From positions 5,642,001-5,706,000 of the forward strand of contig NZ_CP155796.1 in assembly GCF_039729195.1 (NCBI RefSeq): a stretch of 64,000 nt of DNA, in the 5' to 3' direction. Made by a program: the position numbers and the translations under genes. Below the pieces are notes generated by a model. That model did not search any database, was not told the DNA's origin, and saw nothing but the letters and a program-made list of their open reading frames with translations. The DNA is from Mycobacterium sp. DL. Its GTDB lineage: Bacteria > Actinomycetota > Actinomycetes > Mycobacteriales > Mycobacteriaceae. Below, in pieces: positions 34,725-44,446 of this stretch; the stretch's first letter is position 1; every line of letters begins with the position of its first letter.

Positions 34725-34784
34725 CCCAGACGCACCCGACAGAGGCGGGGCCGGCAGATGCCGGCACCGCCTCTGCGTGTCTGG
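34725..34784 (+). terminator. Strong terminator hairpin after rpfE
   Basis: CAGAGGCGG-g-GCCGGC (34740-34755) pairs with GCCGGC-a-CCGCCTCTG (34760-34775) around an AGAT loop, and an outer CCCAGAC/GTCTGGG stem extends it. It separates rpfE from the second rpf gene, so each probably has its own promoter. Confidence 0.85.
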
Positions 34785-34830
34785 GACCGCTCTCGCCCCG
34801 CGTCTCTCAGGAGTCTCTTACGTCAGATAA

Positions 34831-35466
<636 letters not shown>

Positions 35467-35478
35467 CGGGTTGCCGAC

Positions 35479-36645
35479 TCAGCCGGCGGCGTCCGCCGCA
35501 GTGGGCAGCACGAATGCCGAGGTGGCTGCGATCGAGGCCAGGTGTGACGTCACCACGCGCTCCGGGATCAGACCGCTGGCCCGACTCGCGGCACCGCTGA
35601 GGAACGATGGCCGCAGGTTGACGAGCCTGCCGATCATCGCCGATTCCGCCACCAGCGGGCGGACCCGTCGTCGACGGAACTCACCGAAGCGATCGAAGGC
35701 GGTGGACAGGTCGGGCGACAGTTCGACGAAACGGGCCAGAATCGCGGCGTCCTCGAGTCCCTGGCAGCCACCCTGCCCGAGGTGAGGACGCATCGGATGG
35801 GCGGCGTCCCCGACGATCACCGCGGGTCCCCGGGACCATCGCCGGGGTTGCGCTCGGTCGTACAGGTCGTTGCGCAACAGATCGGCCGGGTCGGTCGAGG
35901 CGATCAACTGCGGTATCGGATCAGCCCAGGTCGCGAGCCGTGCCATGAGGTAGGCGTGCTCGCCCCCTGGGGCAACACTTCCTTCCCGGGCGCGTTCGGT
36001 GGCGAACCAGTAGGTGTGATCGGGGCCCAGCGGCACGTGTCCCACTTCGGCACCCGCTGCCATGGTCTCGCCGGCCAGGGCGGGGTCGAGTGAATATGCG
36101 GCGACTCCCCGCCAGGCGGTGTATCCGACGTACCGGCTGGACAGCGGGCCGTTGAGGGTGCGCGCCACCATGGAGTTGACGCCGTCGGCGCCGACCACTG
36201 CGTCGACGTCTCTGACCTTCCCGTCGGCCTGGGTGATCCGAACGGCGGAATCGGCGAGGACCAGTCCGGTCGCGGTGGTCCCGGTTTCGACGCTGCCGGC
36301 GGGCAGCGCACCGCGCAGGATGTCGGTCAACGTGGACCGACGCACCACCACCAGGGGTTCGCCGAGTGCATCGACGATGCGCTGGGCCGACGGACGGCGA
36401 AGCGATGTGCCGTCGCGCCAGCGGATCGCCCCGCCCGTCACCCGGCCACCGGCGCTTCGCACCGCGTCGCCCAGTCCGATCTCGTCGAGCGCGGCCAGTG
36501 CGTTGGGCCAGATGCTGATGCCCGCACCCGTCGCGGTGTCGGTGCGCTGTTCGATCACCGTCACGTCGAGGCCGGTGCCGCGCAGGGCGACCGCGGTGGC
36601 CAAACCGGCGATGCCGGCGCCGATCACGGCGATGTGCGCGGACAT
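35479..36645 (-). CDS. FAD-dependent monooxygenase (PHBH/UbiH fold)
   Basis: A 388-aa flavoprotein of the aromatic hydroxylase group. Motifs: dinucleotide fold [28 protein letters not shown] (about 6-33), the FAD/NAD(P) DG motif VGADGVNS (about 150-157) and FAD ribose-binding [22 protein letters not shown] (about 285-306). It would hydroxylate an aromatic or similar small molecule with NAD(P)H and O2. It is convergent with the rpf gene (12-bp gap) and divergent from the amine demethylase operon. No specific substrate can be read. Confidence 0.88.
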   Translation of the reverse strand: MSAHIAVIGAGIAGLATAVALRGTGLDVTVIEQRTDTATGAGISIWPNALAALDEIGLGDAVRSAGGRVTGGAIRWRDGTSLRRPSAQRIVDALGEPLVVVRRSTLTDILRGALPAGSVETGTTATGLVLADSAVRITQADGKVRDVDAVVGADGVNSMVARTLNGPLSSRYVGYTAWRGVAAYSLDPALAGETMAAGAEVGHVPLGPDHTYWFATERAREGSVAPGGEHAYLMARLATWADPIPQLIASTDPADLLRNDLYDRAQPRRWSRGPAVIVGDAAHPMRPHLGQGGCQGLEDAAILARFVELSPDLSTAFDRFGEFRRRRVRPLVAESAMIGRLVNLRPSFLSGAASRASGLIPERVVTSHLASIAATSAFVLPTAADAAG

Positions 36646-36794
36646 GGGCAGACCCTATCCGGCGCTCACCGGTCATCCGGGCTCCGGCGGGGCACTCGTC
36701 AAACAGACGAGACAGCCAAGTCACATCGGCGAAACGCGAGGCTGGTTTCCTGAAGGGTAACCATGTCAACCACAGGTGTACCCCGGAAGGTTTC

Positions 36795-37337
36795 ATGAGA
36801 CCTGCCCTCGAGCTGACCAGCGTGCCCACCTGGGCGACCGCCCCCGCCCGCCCCGCTGCCGACTCCTCCGGCCGATCCTGGACTGTCATCGGCTTCGGAG
36901 CTGCCGGGTCCGAGATCGCCCGGGCGTGGAGCGCCGAGCTCACCGCCGCCGGCCGATCCGCAGTGCGGCTGCACGAGATCGACGCGATCGATGGTGATGA
37001 GCAGGCGCGGGCCGCCCTGGTCGCCGACCTCGCCGAAGCGCGGGTCGGATGGCGACTGATGATGGCCGGCCCGGCCCACACGTGCCTGAGACTGCGCGCC
37101 GCGGCCGTGCAGCTGGATGTCGCCGACGACGAGATCACGGTGGCGTCGACCGACGTGGACACCCGCGCCGTGCAGTGTGTGCACTGCCGAACGATCACCT
37201 GCGCCCCCGTCGAACTCGAGGACGTGGTGCCGTGCCGCGGGTGCGGACGCAACCTGCTGGTCCACTACCACGTATCCCGCCGGCTGGGCGCGCACCTCGG
37301 CTACATGGTCGACGCCGAGCAGCAGGTGGCCCGGTGA
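36795..37337 (+). CDS. DmmA-like subunit of an amine N-demethylase
   Basis: A 180-aa protein resembling the dimethylamine monooxygenase DmmA family: an N-terminal Rossmann-like half (WTVIGFGAAGSEIARAWSAEL) and a C-terminal zinc-ribbon-like half with CVHCRTITC and CRGCGRNLL (about residues 131-165), then HYHVSRRLGAHLGYM. ATG 36795 has GGAAGG 4 nt upstream. It overlaps the reductase gene as GTGA and is followed by the heme catalytic subunit. The family name comes from the three-gene context plus the paired Cys motifs. Confidence 0.75.
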   Translation: MRPALELTSVPTWATAPARPAADSSGRSWTVIGFGAAGSEIARAWSAELTAAGRSAVRLHEIDAIDGDEQARAALVADLAEARVGWRLMMAGPAHTCLRLRAAAVQLDVADDEITVASTDVDTRAVQCVHCRTITCAPVELEDVVPCRGCGRNLLVHYHVSRRLGAHLGYMVDAEQQVAR

Positions 37338-38287
37338 GCACGGACGGCACCCTCAAACTGGTCGTCACCCGAATCGACGACACGATCGAGGGTATCCGCA
37401 CGGTGACGCTCGCCCGTCCCGACGGCGAAGCCCTGCCGTCGTTCACCCCCGGCAGCCACATCGTCGTCGAATGTGGTGGATCCGGTCGGAACGCCAACGC
37501 GTATTCACTGACAGGCGAGGCGATCACGCCCGACGAGTACGTGATCTCGGTACTGCGATGTGATGACGGATCCGGCGGCTCGCGCTGGATCCACGACGAG
37601 CTGGCGGCGGGTGACACCGTGGTCACCCGCCTGCCTCGAAGTGCGTTCGCCCCCGTGCTGCGCGCCCGCAGGCATCTGATGGTCGCCGCGGGAATCGGGA
37701 TCACCCCGATTGTGTCGCATCTGCGGGCTGCGCGTCTGTGGGGGAGGGACACCCGGGTGCTCTACATCCATCGTGCCGGCCGCGATACCTCCGTCGACAC
37801 GGTGCGCGCGCTGGCCGGGCACGCCTCGATCCACACCCGCCGCGACGAATTCCTCGCCGAGCTGTCGACGAGCCTGGCCGACCAACCGTTCGGCGCACAC
37901 CTCTACATCTGTGGACCCAGTCTGTTCATCGCCGCCGTCGAAGCGGCCGCCACCGAGCTGGGCTGGCCGGGGAGCCGGATCCATGTGGAGCACTTCGGAT
38001 CTGACGCACTCGATCCCGGAGAACCGTTCGCCGTCCACGTCACTTCCACCGGTGAGGAGTTCACCGTCGAGTCCGGGGTGTCACTGCTGGAAGCGCTCGA
38101 GAGCCGCGGGTACGACGTGGCCAGCCTGTGCCGACGCGGGGTGTGCGGTGAGTGCCGGATCCCGGTGGCACGCGGGGCCATCACGCACCGCGACCTGTTC
38201 CTGAATGACGCCGAGAAGCACGCGGGGGATTCGTTGATGGCCTGCGTGTCCCGCGCCGACGGCCAGACCCTGGAGTTGACCCTGTGA
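37334..38287 (+). CDS. DmmB-like reductase (FMN/NAD(P)H and C-terminal [2Fe-2S])
   Basis: A 317-aa phthalate-dioxygenase-reductase-type electron donor. FAD/FMN domain at about 1-105 (SFTPGSHIVVE, NAYSLTG), NAD(P) domain at about 110-220 (HLMVAAGIGITPIVSHL, YICGPSLFIAAV), and plant-type [2Fe-2S] ferredoxin domain at about 230-317 with CRRGVCGEC and a later Cys in LMACVSRA. GTG 37334 overlaps the DmmA-like stop. It would supply electrons from NAD(P)H to the heme demethylase encoded next. VanB-type reductases are related, but the neighbours indicate amine demethylation. Confidence 0.85.
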   Translation: MSTDGTLKLVVTRIDDTIEGIRTVTLARPDGEALPSFTPGSHIVVECGGSGRNANAYSLTGEAITPDEYVISVLRCDDGSGGSRWIHDELAAGDTVVTRLPRSAFAPVLRARRHLMVAAGIGITPIVSHLRAARLWGRDTRVLYIHRAGRDTSVDTVRALAGHASIHTRRDEFLAELSTSLADQPFGAHLYICGPSLFIAAVEAAATELGWPGSRIHVEHFGSDALDPGEPFAVHVTSTGEEFTVESGVSLLEALESRGYDVASLCRRGVCGECRIPVARGAITHRDLFLNDAEKHAGDSLMACVSRADGQTLELTL

Positions 38288-38300
38288 TTGGAGAAGCGAC

Positions 38301-39293
38301 GTGAGCGTAGAACACCTGTTGTCGGCACCGGACCTGATCGAGACGTTCCCGTTCCCGTTCGCCGCCGACACCTACCGGTACTCCACCAACGTCGAGCCGG
38401 CGGGTTCGGCAGTTCATACCCCGGCCGGGCGCTGGGGAGAGCGGGTTGTCGACATCGACAGCGAGTACGAGCACGAAATCGCCGAGCGCGCCGCTGTTCT
38501 CGCCGCGGACCCGACCCGGTACGCGGTGCTGCCTCATATGAGGCCCGCGTGCTGGGACACGATGTTGACGTTGATGCAGGAGATGGCGGCCGCATATCCG
38601 GAGACCATGTCGTTGCAGCGGCGTGACGCCGGATGGCATTGGCGCAACGACAGACTCGGTGTGTCGCAGGATTTTGTGATCGGCGACGAGGCGACCTTGC
38701 CCGCCGAACCACTGGCCTACATCGCCGGCCAGGTGCAGGAGGACATCGTCCTGCTCGACCAGCGTGACGGCGACCTCTTCGGTGACGCCGGTGTGGTGAC
38801 CTTCGCCGCGGACTGGTCCTTCGGGTTCGACGTCGGGATGACGTTCCTGGAGATCCACGGCCCGGTTCCGCGACTCCGCGCGTCGGGTGTCATCACCCGT
38901 GCACGCGAGTTCCTGATGCGACTGCAGCCCGGTGAGACCTACCGGCGCACCAATTGGACGCTGACCATCGGTCGTCGCCTTGACATCTCGACGGAGCGCT
39001 ATCACGAATGGGGCCCTGACCGAACCATGATCCAGTCCGCGTCCGACGACGACTTCGGGCGTCTCGTTCACCTGAGGGTCGAGGTTCAGCACCTCATCCG
39101 GTTGCCCGAATCCGGGGCGATCTGCTTTCTGATCCGCTCCTACATGCTGCCGTTGGCCGACGTCGCGACCGTCGAACCGTGGCGCGAGCGGGCGGCCACC
39201 GTGCTTGCCGAGTTACCGGACGACATGGCCGACTACAAGGGCATCATCGCCTACCGCGATCATGCGGTGCGCTGGTTGCGCAACGCAGGCTGA
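38301..39293 (+). CDS. Heme-dependent oxidative N-demethylase alpha subunit (DUF3445)
   Basis: A 330-aa protein of the DUF3445/HODM family, the catalytic heme subunit of secondary and tertiary amine N-demethylases such as dimethylamine monooxygenase. The domain spans about 45-310 with features such as QEDIVLLDQRDGDL, FAADWSFGFDVG, and RTNWTLTIG. GTG 38301 follows GGAGAAG. It is the last gene of the three-gene operon; the 19-bp hairpin at 39300-39341 ends the unit. The predicted products are a smaller amine plus formaldehyde, which suits the convergent ammonium transporter. Confidence 0.85.
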   Translation: MSVEHLLSAPDLIETFPFPFAADTYRYSTNVEPAGSAVHTPAGRWGERVVDIDSEYEHEIAERAAVLAADPTRYAVLPHMRPACWDTMLTLMQEMAAAYPETMSLQRRDAGWHWRNDRLGVSQDFVIGDEATLPAEPLAYIAGQVQEDIVLLDQRDGDLFGDAGVVTFAADWSFGFDVGMTFLEIHGPVPRLRASGVITRAREFLMRLQPGETYRRTNWTLTIGRRLDISTERYHEWGPDRTMIQSASDDDFGRLVHLRVEVQHLIRLPESGAICFLIRSYMLPLADVATVEPWRERAATVLAELPDDMADYKGIIAYRDHAVRWLRNAG

Positions 39294-39299
39294 GCAGAC

Positions 39300-39341
39300 G
39301 ACGAAGTCGCACGGATCCGAATGGATCCGTGCGACTTCGTC
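39300..39341. terminator. Bidirectional terminator, 19-bp perfect stem
   Basis: GACGAAGTCGCACGGATCC (39300-39318) and its exact complement (39323-39341) flank a GAAT loop. It lies between the convergent demethylase and transporter operons, 7 nt after one stop and 16 nt after the other. Confidence 0.85.
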
Positions 39342-39357
39342 TCTGCCTGCGTGAGTG

Positions 39358-39576
39358 TCAGTACGCCGGCGGTTCGCCTTCCGCGACCGGCCCCTTCTCG
39401 ACCGGGGTGTGGTCGATGATCGCCTTGTACGCGTGGTTCTCGTGCTGGATCATCCGGACGAAGAATCCGACGAAGAGCACCACCGCGAGGATGAAGAACA
39501 ACCACGTGCCGAAGCTGTTGCCGCCGAAGGTGAATACCACGCCGGGCACGTCATAGCTGTCGATCGGACTGAACAT
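39358..39576 (-). CDS. Small single-span membrane protein downstream of amt
   Basis: A 72-aa protein with one strong transmembrane helix (about residues 24-43, TWLFFILAVVLFVGFFVRMI) and a charged C-terminal tail ending in EGEPPAY. ATG 39576 lies directly after the amt stop and has GAGGTGA in the amt end as Shine-Dalgarno. I recognise no family. Its tight coupling to amt suggests an accessory or regulatory role for the transporter; no GlnK-type PII gene is nearby. Confidence 0.8.
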   Translation of the reverse strand: MFSPIDSYDVPGVVFTFGGNSFGTWLFFILAVVLFVGFFVRMIQHENHAYKAIIDHTPVEKGPVAEGEPPAY

Positions 39577-40914
39577 TTATTTCACCTCCTCACCGAGGAC
39601 GAGCACTGCTGTGCCGCTGCTGGCACGCATCTCGGTCACCGGGATTCCCTCGGGGTAGGGCGTGGCCGGCACCTCGGAGAGGTCCAGGCCCTGCAACTCG
39701 ACCTCGGGCGGAATCCGCAGCAGGCCGGCCTTCTTCAGGCCCAGCGACAGCAGGTACGCGGGGAAGAACCCCAGAGCGGCGAAGGTGACCGCACCGATCA
39801 GCTGACCCCAGAACGAGATCGACGGGTTGCCGTCGGTGTTGGGGTAGCCGGCGAGGAAGATGCCCGCCATGATCAGCGAGTAGAAGCCCATTCCGCCGTG
39901 CACGGCGACCGCGCCCACCACGTCGTCGATCTTCATCTTGTCGAGCAGCTTGCCGATGAACGGGATCAGGCCGCCGCCCACCAACGCGATGACGAACGTC
40001 AGTGCCGGATGGTAGAGATCCATTCCCGCTGCGACGGCGATGACACCCGCGAGCCCGCCGGAGATCGTCCAGAAAGGCTCACCGCGGGAGGTCAGGTAGG
40101 CGCCGATGATGCCGCCGGCCAGACCCATCAACGTGTTGAAGGCGAAGGCGCTCAACGTCGTCGGGCTTCCGTAGATCGTGGCGTAGCCGCCCGGACCGTA
40201 GATGACACAGCCCATCAGGAAGCCGAAGAACCCGGTGAAGATCAGGAACAGTCCGACCATCGTCAACGGCAGGTTGTGCGGTCGGATGGTCACCGCTGTG
40301 CCGTCGGGCAGGAACCGGCCGATCCGCGGCCCCAGGTTGATCAGGATGCCCAGCGCGGCGAAGCCCGCGATCATGTGCACACAACCGGCCGCACCGACGT
40401 CGTGGAAACCGAGTTCGGTCAGCATCCAGCCGGCGCCGTGCCACCCCCATGACGCACCGATGATCCACACCACCGAGCCGACGAACACGGTCAGGACCAG
40501 GAAGCCGCTGGTGCGGATGCGTTCGAGCACCGCCCCGGACATGATCGAACCGGTGGTCGCCGCGAAAAGGGCGAACGCGCCCCAGAAGATGCCGCTGGCG
40601 GGATCGTCGGTATTCGGGCCCATGTTGTCGCTCCACGGCAGGGCTGCCTTGGCCGCGTCGTTGAACTCGATGAATCCGGTGGGCATCGCGTTGTACAGGA
40701 ACCAGCCGACGAAGAAGAACGACGCCACGATCGTGGCGAAGGCCAGCAGGTTCTTCATCGCCGTTGCCAGAACGTTCTTCGAGCGCGACGCGCCGATCTC
40801 GTAGGCGAGGAAGCCTGCGTGGATGAGCATCATCAAGGCGATGGACATCCAGTAGAAGAACTCGTTGTTGACTGCGGCCATGGACGCAATCGCGTCCTCG
40901 ACTTCGGGTGTCAA
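39577..40914 (-). CDS. amt: Ammonium transporter Amt
   Basis: A 445-aa Amt/MEP/Rh-family channel with about 11 membrane helices. The conduction twin histidines are visible in CVHMIAG (about residue 166) and AVHGGMG (about 312), with a conserved GASWGWHGAG region. The start is TTG 40914, supported by GGAGGT at 6-nt spacing. It has its own promoter region with a possible GlnR-type AC-n9-AC pattern. It would recover ammonium, including that released by amine breakdown from the neighbouring demethylase operon. Confidence 0.93.
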   Translation of the reverse strand: MTPEVEDAIASMAAVNNEFFYWMSIALMMLIHAGFLAYEIGASRSKNVLATAMKNLLAFATIVASFFFVGWFLYNAMPTGFIEFNDAAKAALPWSDNMGPNTDDPASGIFWGAFALFAATTGSIMSGAVLERIRTSGFLVLTVFVGSVVWIIGASWGWHGAGWMLTELGFHDVGAAGCVHMIAGFAALGILINLGPRIGRFLPDGTAVTIRPHNLPLTMVGLFLIFTGFFGFLMGCVIYGPGGYATIYGSPTTLSAFAFNTLMGLAGGIIGAYLTSRGEPFWTISGGLAGVIAVAAGMDLYHPALTFVIALVGGGLIPFIGKLLDKMKIDDVVGAVAVHGGMGFYSLIMAGIFLAGYPNTDGNPSISFWGQLIGAVTFAALGFFPAYLLSLGLKKAGLLRIPPEVELQGLDLSEVPATPYPEGIPVTEMRASSGTAVLVLGEEVK

Positions 40915-40963
40915 GGGGGGACCTCCGCCGGGATAAGGGGGCTAGGGAATGGCTTTTCGGACC

Positions 40964-41005
40964 ACTGCGTTTATCCGCAGTGTTCGCGAGGTACTGACGG
41001 TGTAC
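40964..41005 (-). promoter_or_regulatory. Upstream region of amt with hairpin and GlnR-like spacing
   Basis: GTAC-n7-GTAC at 40991-41005 contains AC-n9-AC on the minus strand, the spacing recalled for mycobacterial GlnR sites. A small hairpin ACTGCG/CGCAGT (40964-40981) lies between it and the amt start. Weak evidence without a matrix score. Confidence 0.3.
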
Positions 41006-41098
41006 GAGGCTTGACGCTAACTGTGTGAATGTGTCCCACCTGTCAAGGCGAGTTAATTCCACGTGAAGTCATGCCGTGGCGTGTGTTACGAAATCCGT

Positions 41099-43102
41099 AT
41101 GTCTTCTGCTCCCAGCGCCCGGGATTGCCCGACGCCGTTCGGCGATCTCGACACATTCCTGGCCCTACCCAGGGTTTCTGGGCTTGCGGTGTCCCACGAC
41201 GGATCTCGCATCGTCACCACGGTGAGCGAACTCGACCACAAGAGAACCGAGTTCGTCAGCTCGCTGTGGGAACTCGATCCAGCCGGACGACAGCCTGCGC
41301 GCCGGATCACCCACGGCGCCGCGGGGGAGTCGGCGCCGGAGTTCACGGCCGACGGCGATCTGCTCTTCCTGGCCGCCCGGCCCAACGACGAGGACGACAA
41401 ACCGCCGAAGTCGCTGTGGCGGCTTCCCGCCGCCGGAGGTGAAGCCCACGAGGCCGTGGCGTTCCCCGGTGGTGTCGGCGCCGTGGTGTCAGCCGCTGCG
41501 GCGGACACCACCGTGGTCTCCTCGTCGCGGCTTCCGTCGGCCACCGACGTCGACGAGGATCGTCGACTGAGGAGCGTGCGCAAGGACAGCAAGGTGTCGG
41601 CGGTGCTGCACGCGGGCTACCCGGTCCGGTACTGGGACCACGACCTGGGCCCCGACCTCACGCACCTGTTCGGCGCCGACGGCCGCGACCTCACACCCGA
41701 CCCCGGCCCGGCGCTGCGCGAGGCGCACTTCGATCTGAGCCGCGACGGCACCTTCGTGGTAACGACGTGGCAGGTCCCGGTGCCCGGCGCGGCCGTTCGC
41801 AGCGTCCTGGTGCGGATCGACGTCGCCACGGCGGACCGATCGGTCATCGCCGACGATCCCGACGCCGATCTGGGGCACCCGGCCATCTCGCCCGATGGGC
41901 GGTCGGTGGCGTTCACCCGCGAGACCATCTCCACACCCCGGCAGGCGCCGCGAATCACGCTGTGCATCATGCATTTCGGCGCGGACCCTGTGGAACTGAC
42001 CGGAGAGTGGGACAGATGGCCGAATTCGGTGACGTGGTCTGCCGACGGTTCGTCGCTGATCGTGACTGCCGACGACCACGGCCGAGGTCCCGTTTCTGCC
42101 GTCGACCCCCGGTCGGGCGCCGTGCACCCGATCGTCTCCGACGACTTCACCTACTCCGATGTGCGCACCGCGCCCGGCGGCGTGCTGTTCGCGCTTCGCA
42201 GTTCCTACGCGACACCACAGCATCCCGTGCGTATCGATGCCGACGGATCAGTGACCGTGCTGCCGTGTGTGCCGCTACCCGACCTGCCCGGCACGCTGAC
42301 CGAGGTGACCGCGACCGCCGATGACGGTCAGGCTGTCCGGTCCTGGCTGGCGCTTCCGCACGGCTGCGACGACGACGCGCCTGCTCCACTGCTTCTGTGG
42401 GTCCACGGCGGCCCGCTGGCGAGTTGGAACGCGTGGCACTGGCGGTGGAATCCGTGGCTGATGGTCGCCCAGGGATATGCGGTGCTGCTTCCCGACCCGG
42501 CCCTGTCGACCGGCTACGGCCAGCACTTCATTCAACGGGGCTGGGGCGCATGGGGATTCGCGCCGTACTCCGATCTGATGGCGGCGACCGACGCCGCGTG
42601 CGCGCACCCGGGGGTCGACCAGACCCGCACCGCGGTGATGGGCGGCTCTTTCGGCGGGTACATGGCCAATTGGATCGCCGGGCACACCGACCGCTTCGCC
42701 GCGATCGTCACCCACGCGAGCCTGTGGGCGCTGGACCAGTTCGGCCCTACCACCGACGGTGCCTACTGGTGGGCCAGGGAGATGACCCCGGAGATGGCGG
42801 CGGCGAACTCACCGCACCGGTTCGTCACCGAGATCGCCACACCCATGCTCGTCATCCACGGCGACAAGGACTATCGGGTGCCGATCGGCGAGGCGCTGAG
42901 ATTGTGGTACGAGCTGCTGAGCCGGTCGGCTCTGCCCGCCGCCGACGACGGTTCCACCGCGCATCGCTTCCTGTACTTCCCGTCCGAGAACCACTGGGTG
43001 CTCAGTCCGCAGCACGCCAAGATCTGGTATCAGGTGGTGAGCGCCTTCCTGTCCCGGCACGTGCTCGGAAGGGACGTCGAACTGCCCGACACGCTCGGGT
43101 AG
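41099..43102 (+). CDS. S9-family serine peptidase (acylaminoacyl-peptidase type)
   Basis: A 667-aa prolyl oligopeptidase-family enzyme. An N-terminal beta-propeller (about 15-400, with repeated strands such as HPAISPDGRSVAFTRE and NSVTWSADGSSLIVTAD) precedes an alpha/beta-hydrolase domain (about 410-660). Catalytic Ser517 is in MGGSFGGYMAN, Asp591 in IHGDKDYRVP and His632 in SENHWV. No signal peptide, so cytosolic. ATG 41099 lacks a Shine-Dalgarno; upstream in-frame starts would add residues with no homology-like features. Likely role: degradation of short peptides or acylated amino acids. Confidence 0.92.
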   Translation: MSSAPSARDCPTPFGDLDTFLALPRVSGLAVSHDGSRIVTTVSELDHKRTEFVSSLWELDPAGRQPARRITHGAAGESAPEFTADGDLLFLAARPNDEDDKPPKSLWRLPAAGGEAHEAVAFPGGVGAVVSAAAADTTVVSSSRLPSATDVDEDRRLRSVRKDSKVSAVLHAGYPVRYWDHDLGPDLTHLFGADGRDLTPDPGPALREAHFDLSRDGTFVVTTWQVPVPGAAVRSVLVRIDVATADRSVIADDPDADLGHPAISPDGRSVAFTRETISTPRQAPRITLCIMHFGADPVELTGEWDRWPNSVTWSADGSSLIVTADDHGRGPVSAVDPRSGAVHPIVSDDFTYSDVRTAPGGVLFALRSSYATPQHPVRIDADGSVTVLPCVPLPDLPGTLTEVTATADDGQAVRSWLALPHGCDDDAPAPLLLWVHGGPLASWNAWHWRWNPWLMVAQGYAVLLPDPALSTGYGQHFIQRGWGAWGFAPYSDLMAATDAACAHPGVDQTRTAVMGGSFGGYMANWIAGHTDRFAAIVTHASLWALDQFGPTTDGAYWWAREMTPEMAAANSPHRFVTEIATPMLVIHGDKDYRVPIGEALRLWYELLSRSALPAADDGSTAHRFLYFPSENHWVLSPQHAKIWYQVVSAFLSRHVLGRDVELPDTLG

Positions 43103-43113
43103 CGTCGGGATTC

Positions 43114-44370
43114 ATGAACGCACCCGAACGCGAGTACGACATCGTCCTGTACGGCGCCACCGGGTTCGTCGGCAAGCTCACCGCCGAGTATCTCGCCGCT
43201 GCGGGTGGCAGCGCGCGCATCGCCCTCGCCGGTCGGTCCACCGACCGATTGCTGGCAGTGCGCGACTCGCTCGGCGAGGCCGCGCAGGCCTGGCCGCTGA
43301 TCGCCGCCGACGCGTCGCAGCCGTCGACACTGAACGCGATGGCGGCCAGCACCCGGGTCGTGATCAGCACGGTCGGGCCCTACCTGCGCTACGGCCTTCC
43401 CCTGGTCGCGGCGTGTGCGGCCGCCGGCACCGACTACGCCGACCTGACCGGCGAACCGCTGTTCGTCCGCGAATGCATCGACCTGCACCACAAGCAGGCC
43501 GCCGACACCGGTGCGCGCATCGTGCACGCGTGCGGGTTCGACTCCATCCCTTCGGATCTGACCGTGTTCGCACTGCACCGCCGGGCCGAACAGGACGGTG
43601 CCGGACAGCTCGGTGACACCAACTATGTGGTCCGGCGTTTCGCCGGCGGACTCTCCGGCGGCACGATCGCGTCGATGACGAACCTGTTCCGGGAGGCCTC
43701 CAAAGATCCCGAGGCGCGCCGACTGCTCAACGACCCGTACACACTGACACCCGACCGCTCCGCGGAACCCGAACTCGGCGGCCAACCCGACGCCCGGTGG
43801 CGACGCGGCCGCGACATCGCCCCCGAACTCGACGGTTACTGGGTCGGTGCGTTCGCGATGGCGCTTCCCAACACCCGCATCGTCCGGCGCAGCAATGCGC
43901 TGCTCGACTACGCCTACGGCAAGCGGTTCGAGTACGCCGAGCAGATGAGCCTGGGCAGATCGGTGGTCGCGCCGCTGGCCGCGGCGATGGCGACCGGGGG
44001 CAACGTCGCAACGATCGCACTCGGCGGCCGATTCCTCGACCGGGTGCCGGAACGTCTGCTCGAGCGGGTCCTGCCCAAGGCCGGTAGCGGGCCCAGCGAG
44101 CAGGCCCGGGAGCAGGGGCATTACACCGTCGAGACCTACACGACCACGACGACGGGTGCACGCTACATGGCCCGGATGTCGCAGCGGGGCGACCCGGGCT
44201 ACAAGGCGACCTCGGTGCTGCTGGGGGAGAGCGGTCTGGCGCTCGCGATGGACCGCGACACGCTCTCCGATCTGCACGGAGTGCTGACGCCCGCTGCGGC
44301 GATGGGTGACGCGCTGCTCGCCCGGTTCCCCGCGGCGGGGGTGTCGCTGGACGTGTCGGCGCTGGCCTGA
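43114..44370 (+). CDS. Saccharopine dehydrogenase-like / trans-acting enoyl reductase family protein (Rv2449c-like)
   Basis: A 418-aa protein with an N-terminal Rossmann fold (DIVLYGATGFVGKLTAEYLA, about 8-27) and the STVGPYLRYG segment, then a substrate domain with ACGFDSIPSDL. The group includes the Rv2953 trans-acting enoyl reductase of phthiocerol lipid synthesis and Rv2449c; synteny with valS favours Rv2449c. A lysine-pathway role is unlikely. ATG 43114 lies 11 nt after the peptidase stop. Its exact reaction is unknown. Confidence 0.85.
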   Translation: MNAPEREYDIVLYGATGFVGKLTAEYLAAAGGSARIALAGRSTDRLLAVRDSLGEAAQAWPLIAADASQPSTLNAMAASTRVVISTVGPYLRYGLPLVAACAAAGTDYADLTGEPLFVRECIDLHHKQAADTGARIVHACGFDSIPSDLTVFALHRRAEQDGAGQLGDTNYVVRRFAGGLSGGTIASMTNLFREASKDPEARRLLNDPYTLTPDRSAEPELGGQPDARWRRGRDIAPELDGYWVGAFAMALPNTRIVRRSNALLDYAYGKRFEYAEQMSLGRSVVAPLAAAMATGGNVATIALGGRFLDRVPERLLERVLPKAGSGPSEQAREQGHYTVETYTTTTTGARYMARMSQRGDPGYKATSVLLGESGLALAMDRDTLSDLHGVLTPAAAMGDALLARFPAAGVSLDVSALA

Positions 44371-44446
44371 CCGAACGCCCGCCACGGCACGCGATCGGGT
44401 TTAGTGTCAGGCACGACATGCGTTTCCAGCGATGAAGGTGGATGTG

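Noticed and set aside
36701..36794. GlnR site upstream of the dmm operon
   Set aside because: GTAAC and GTACC half-sites are present, but the spacing does not fit the AC-n9-AC pattern.
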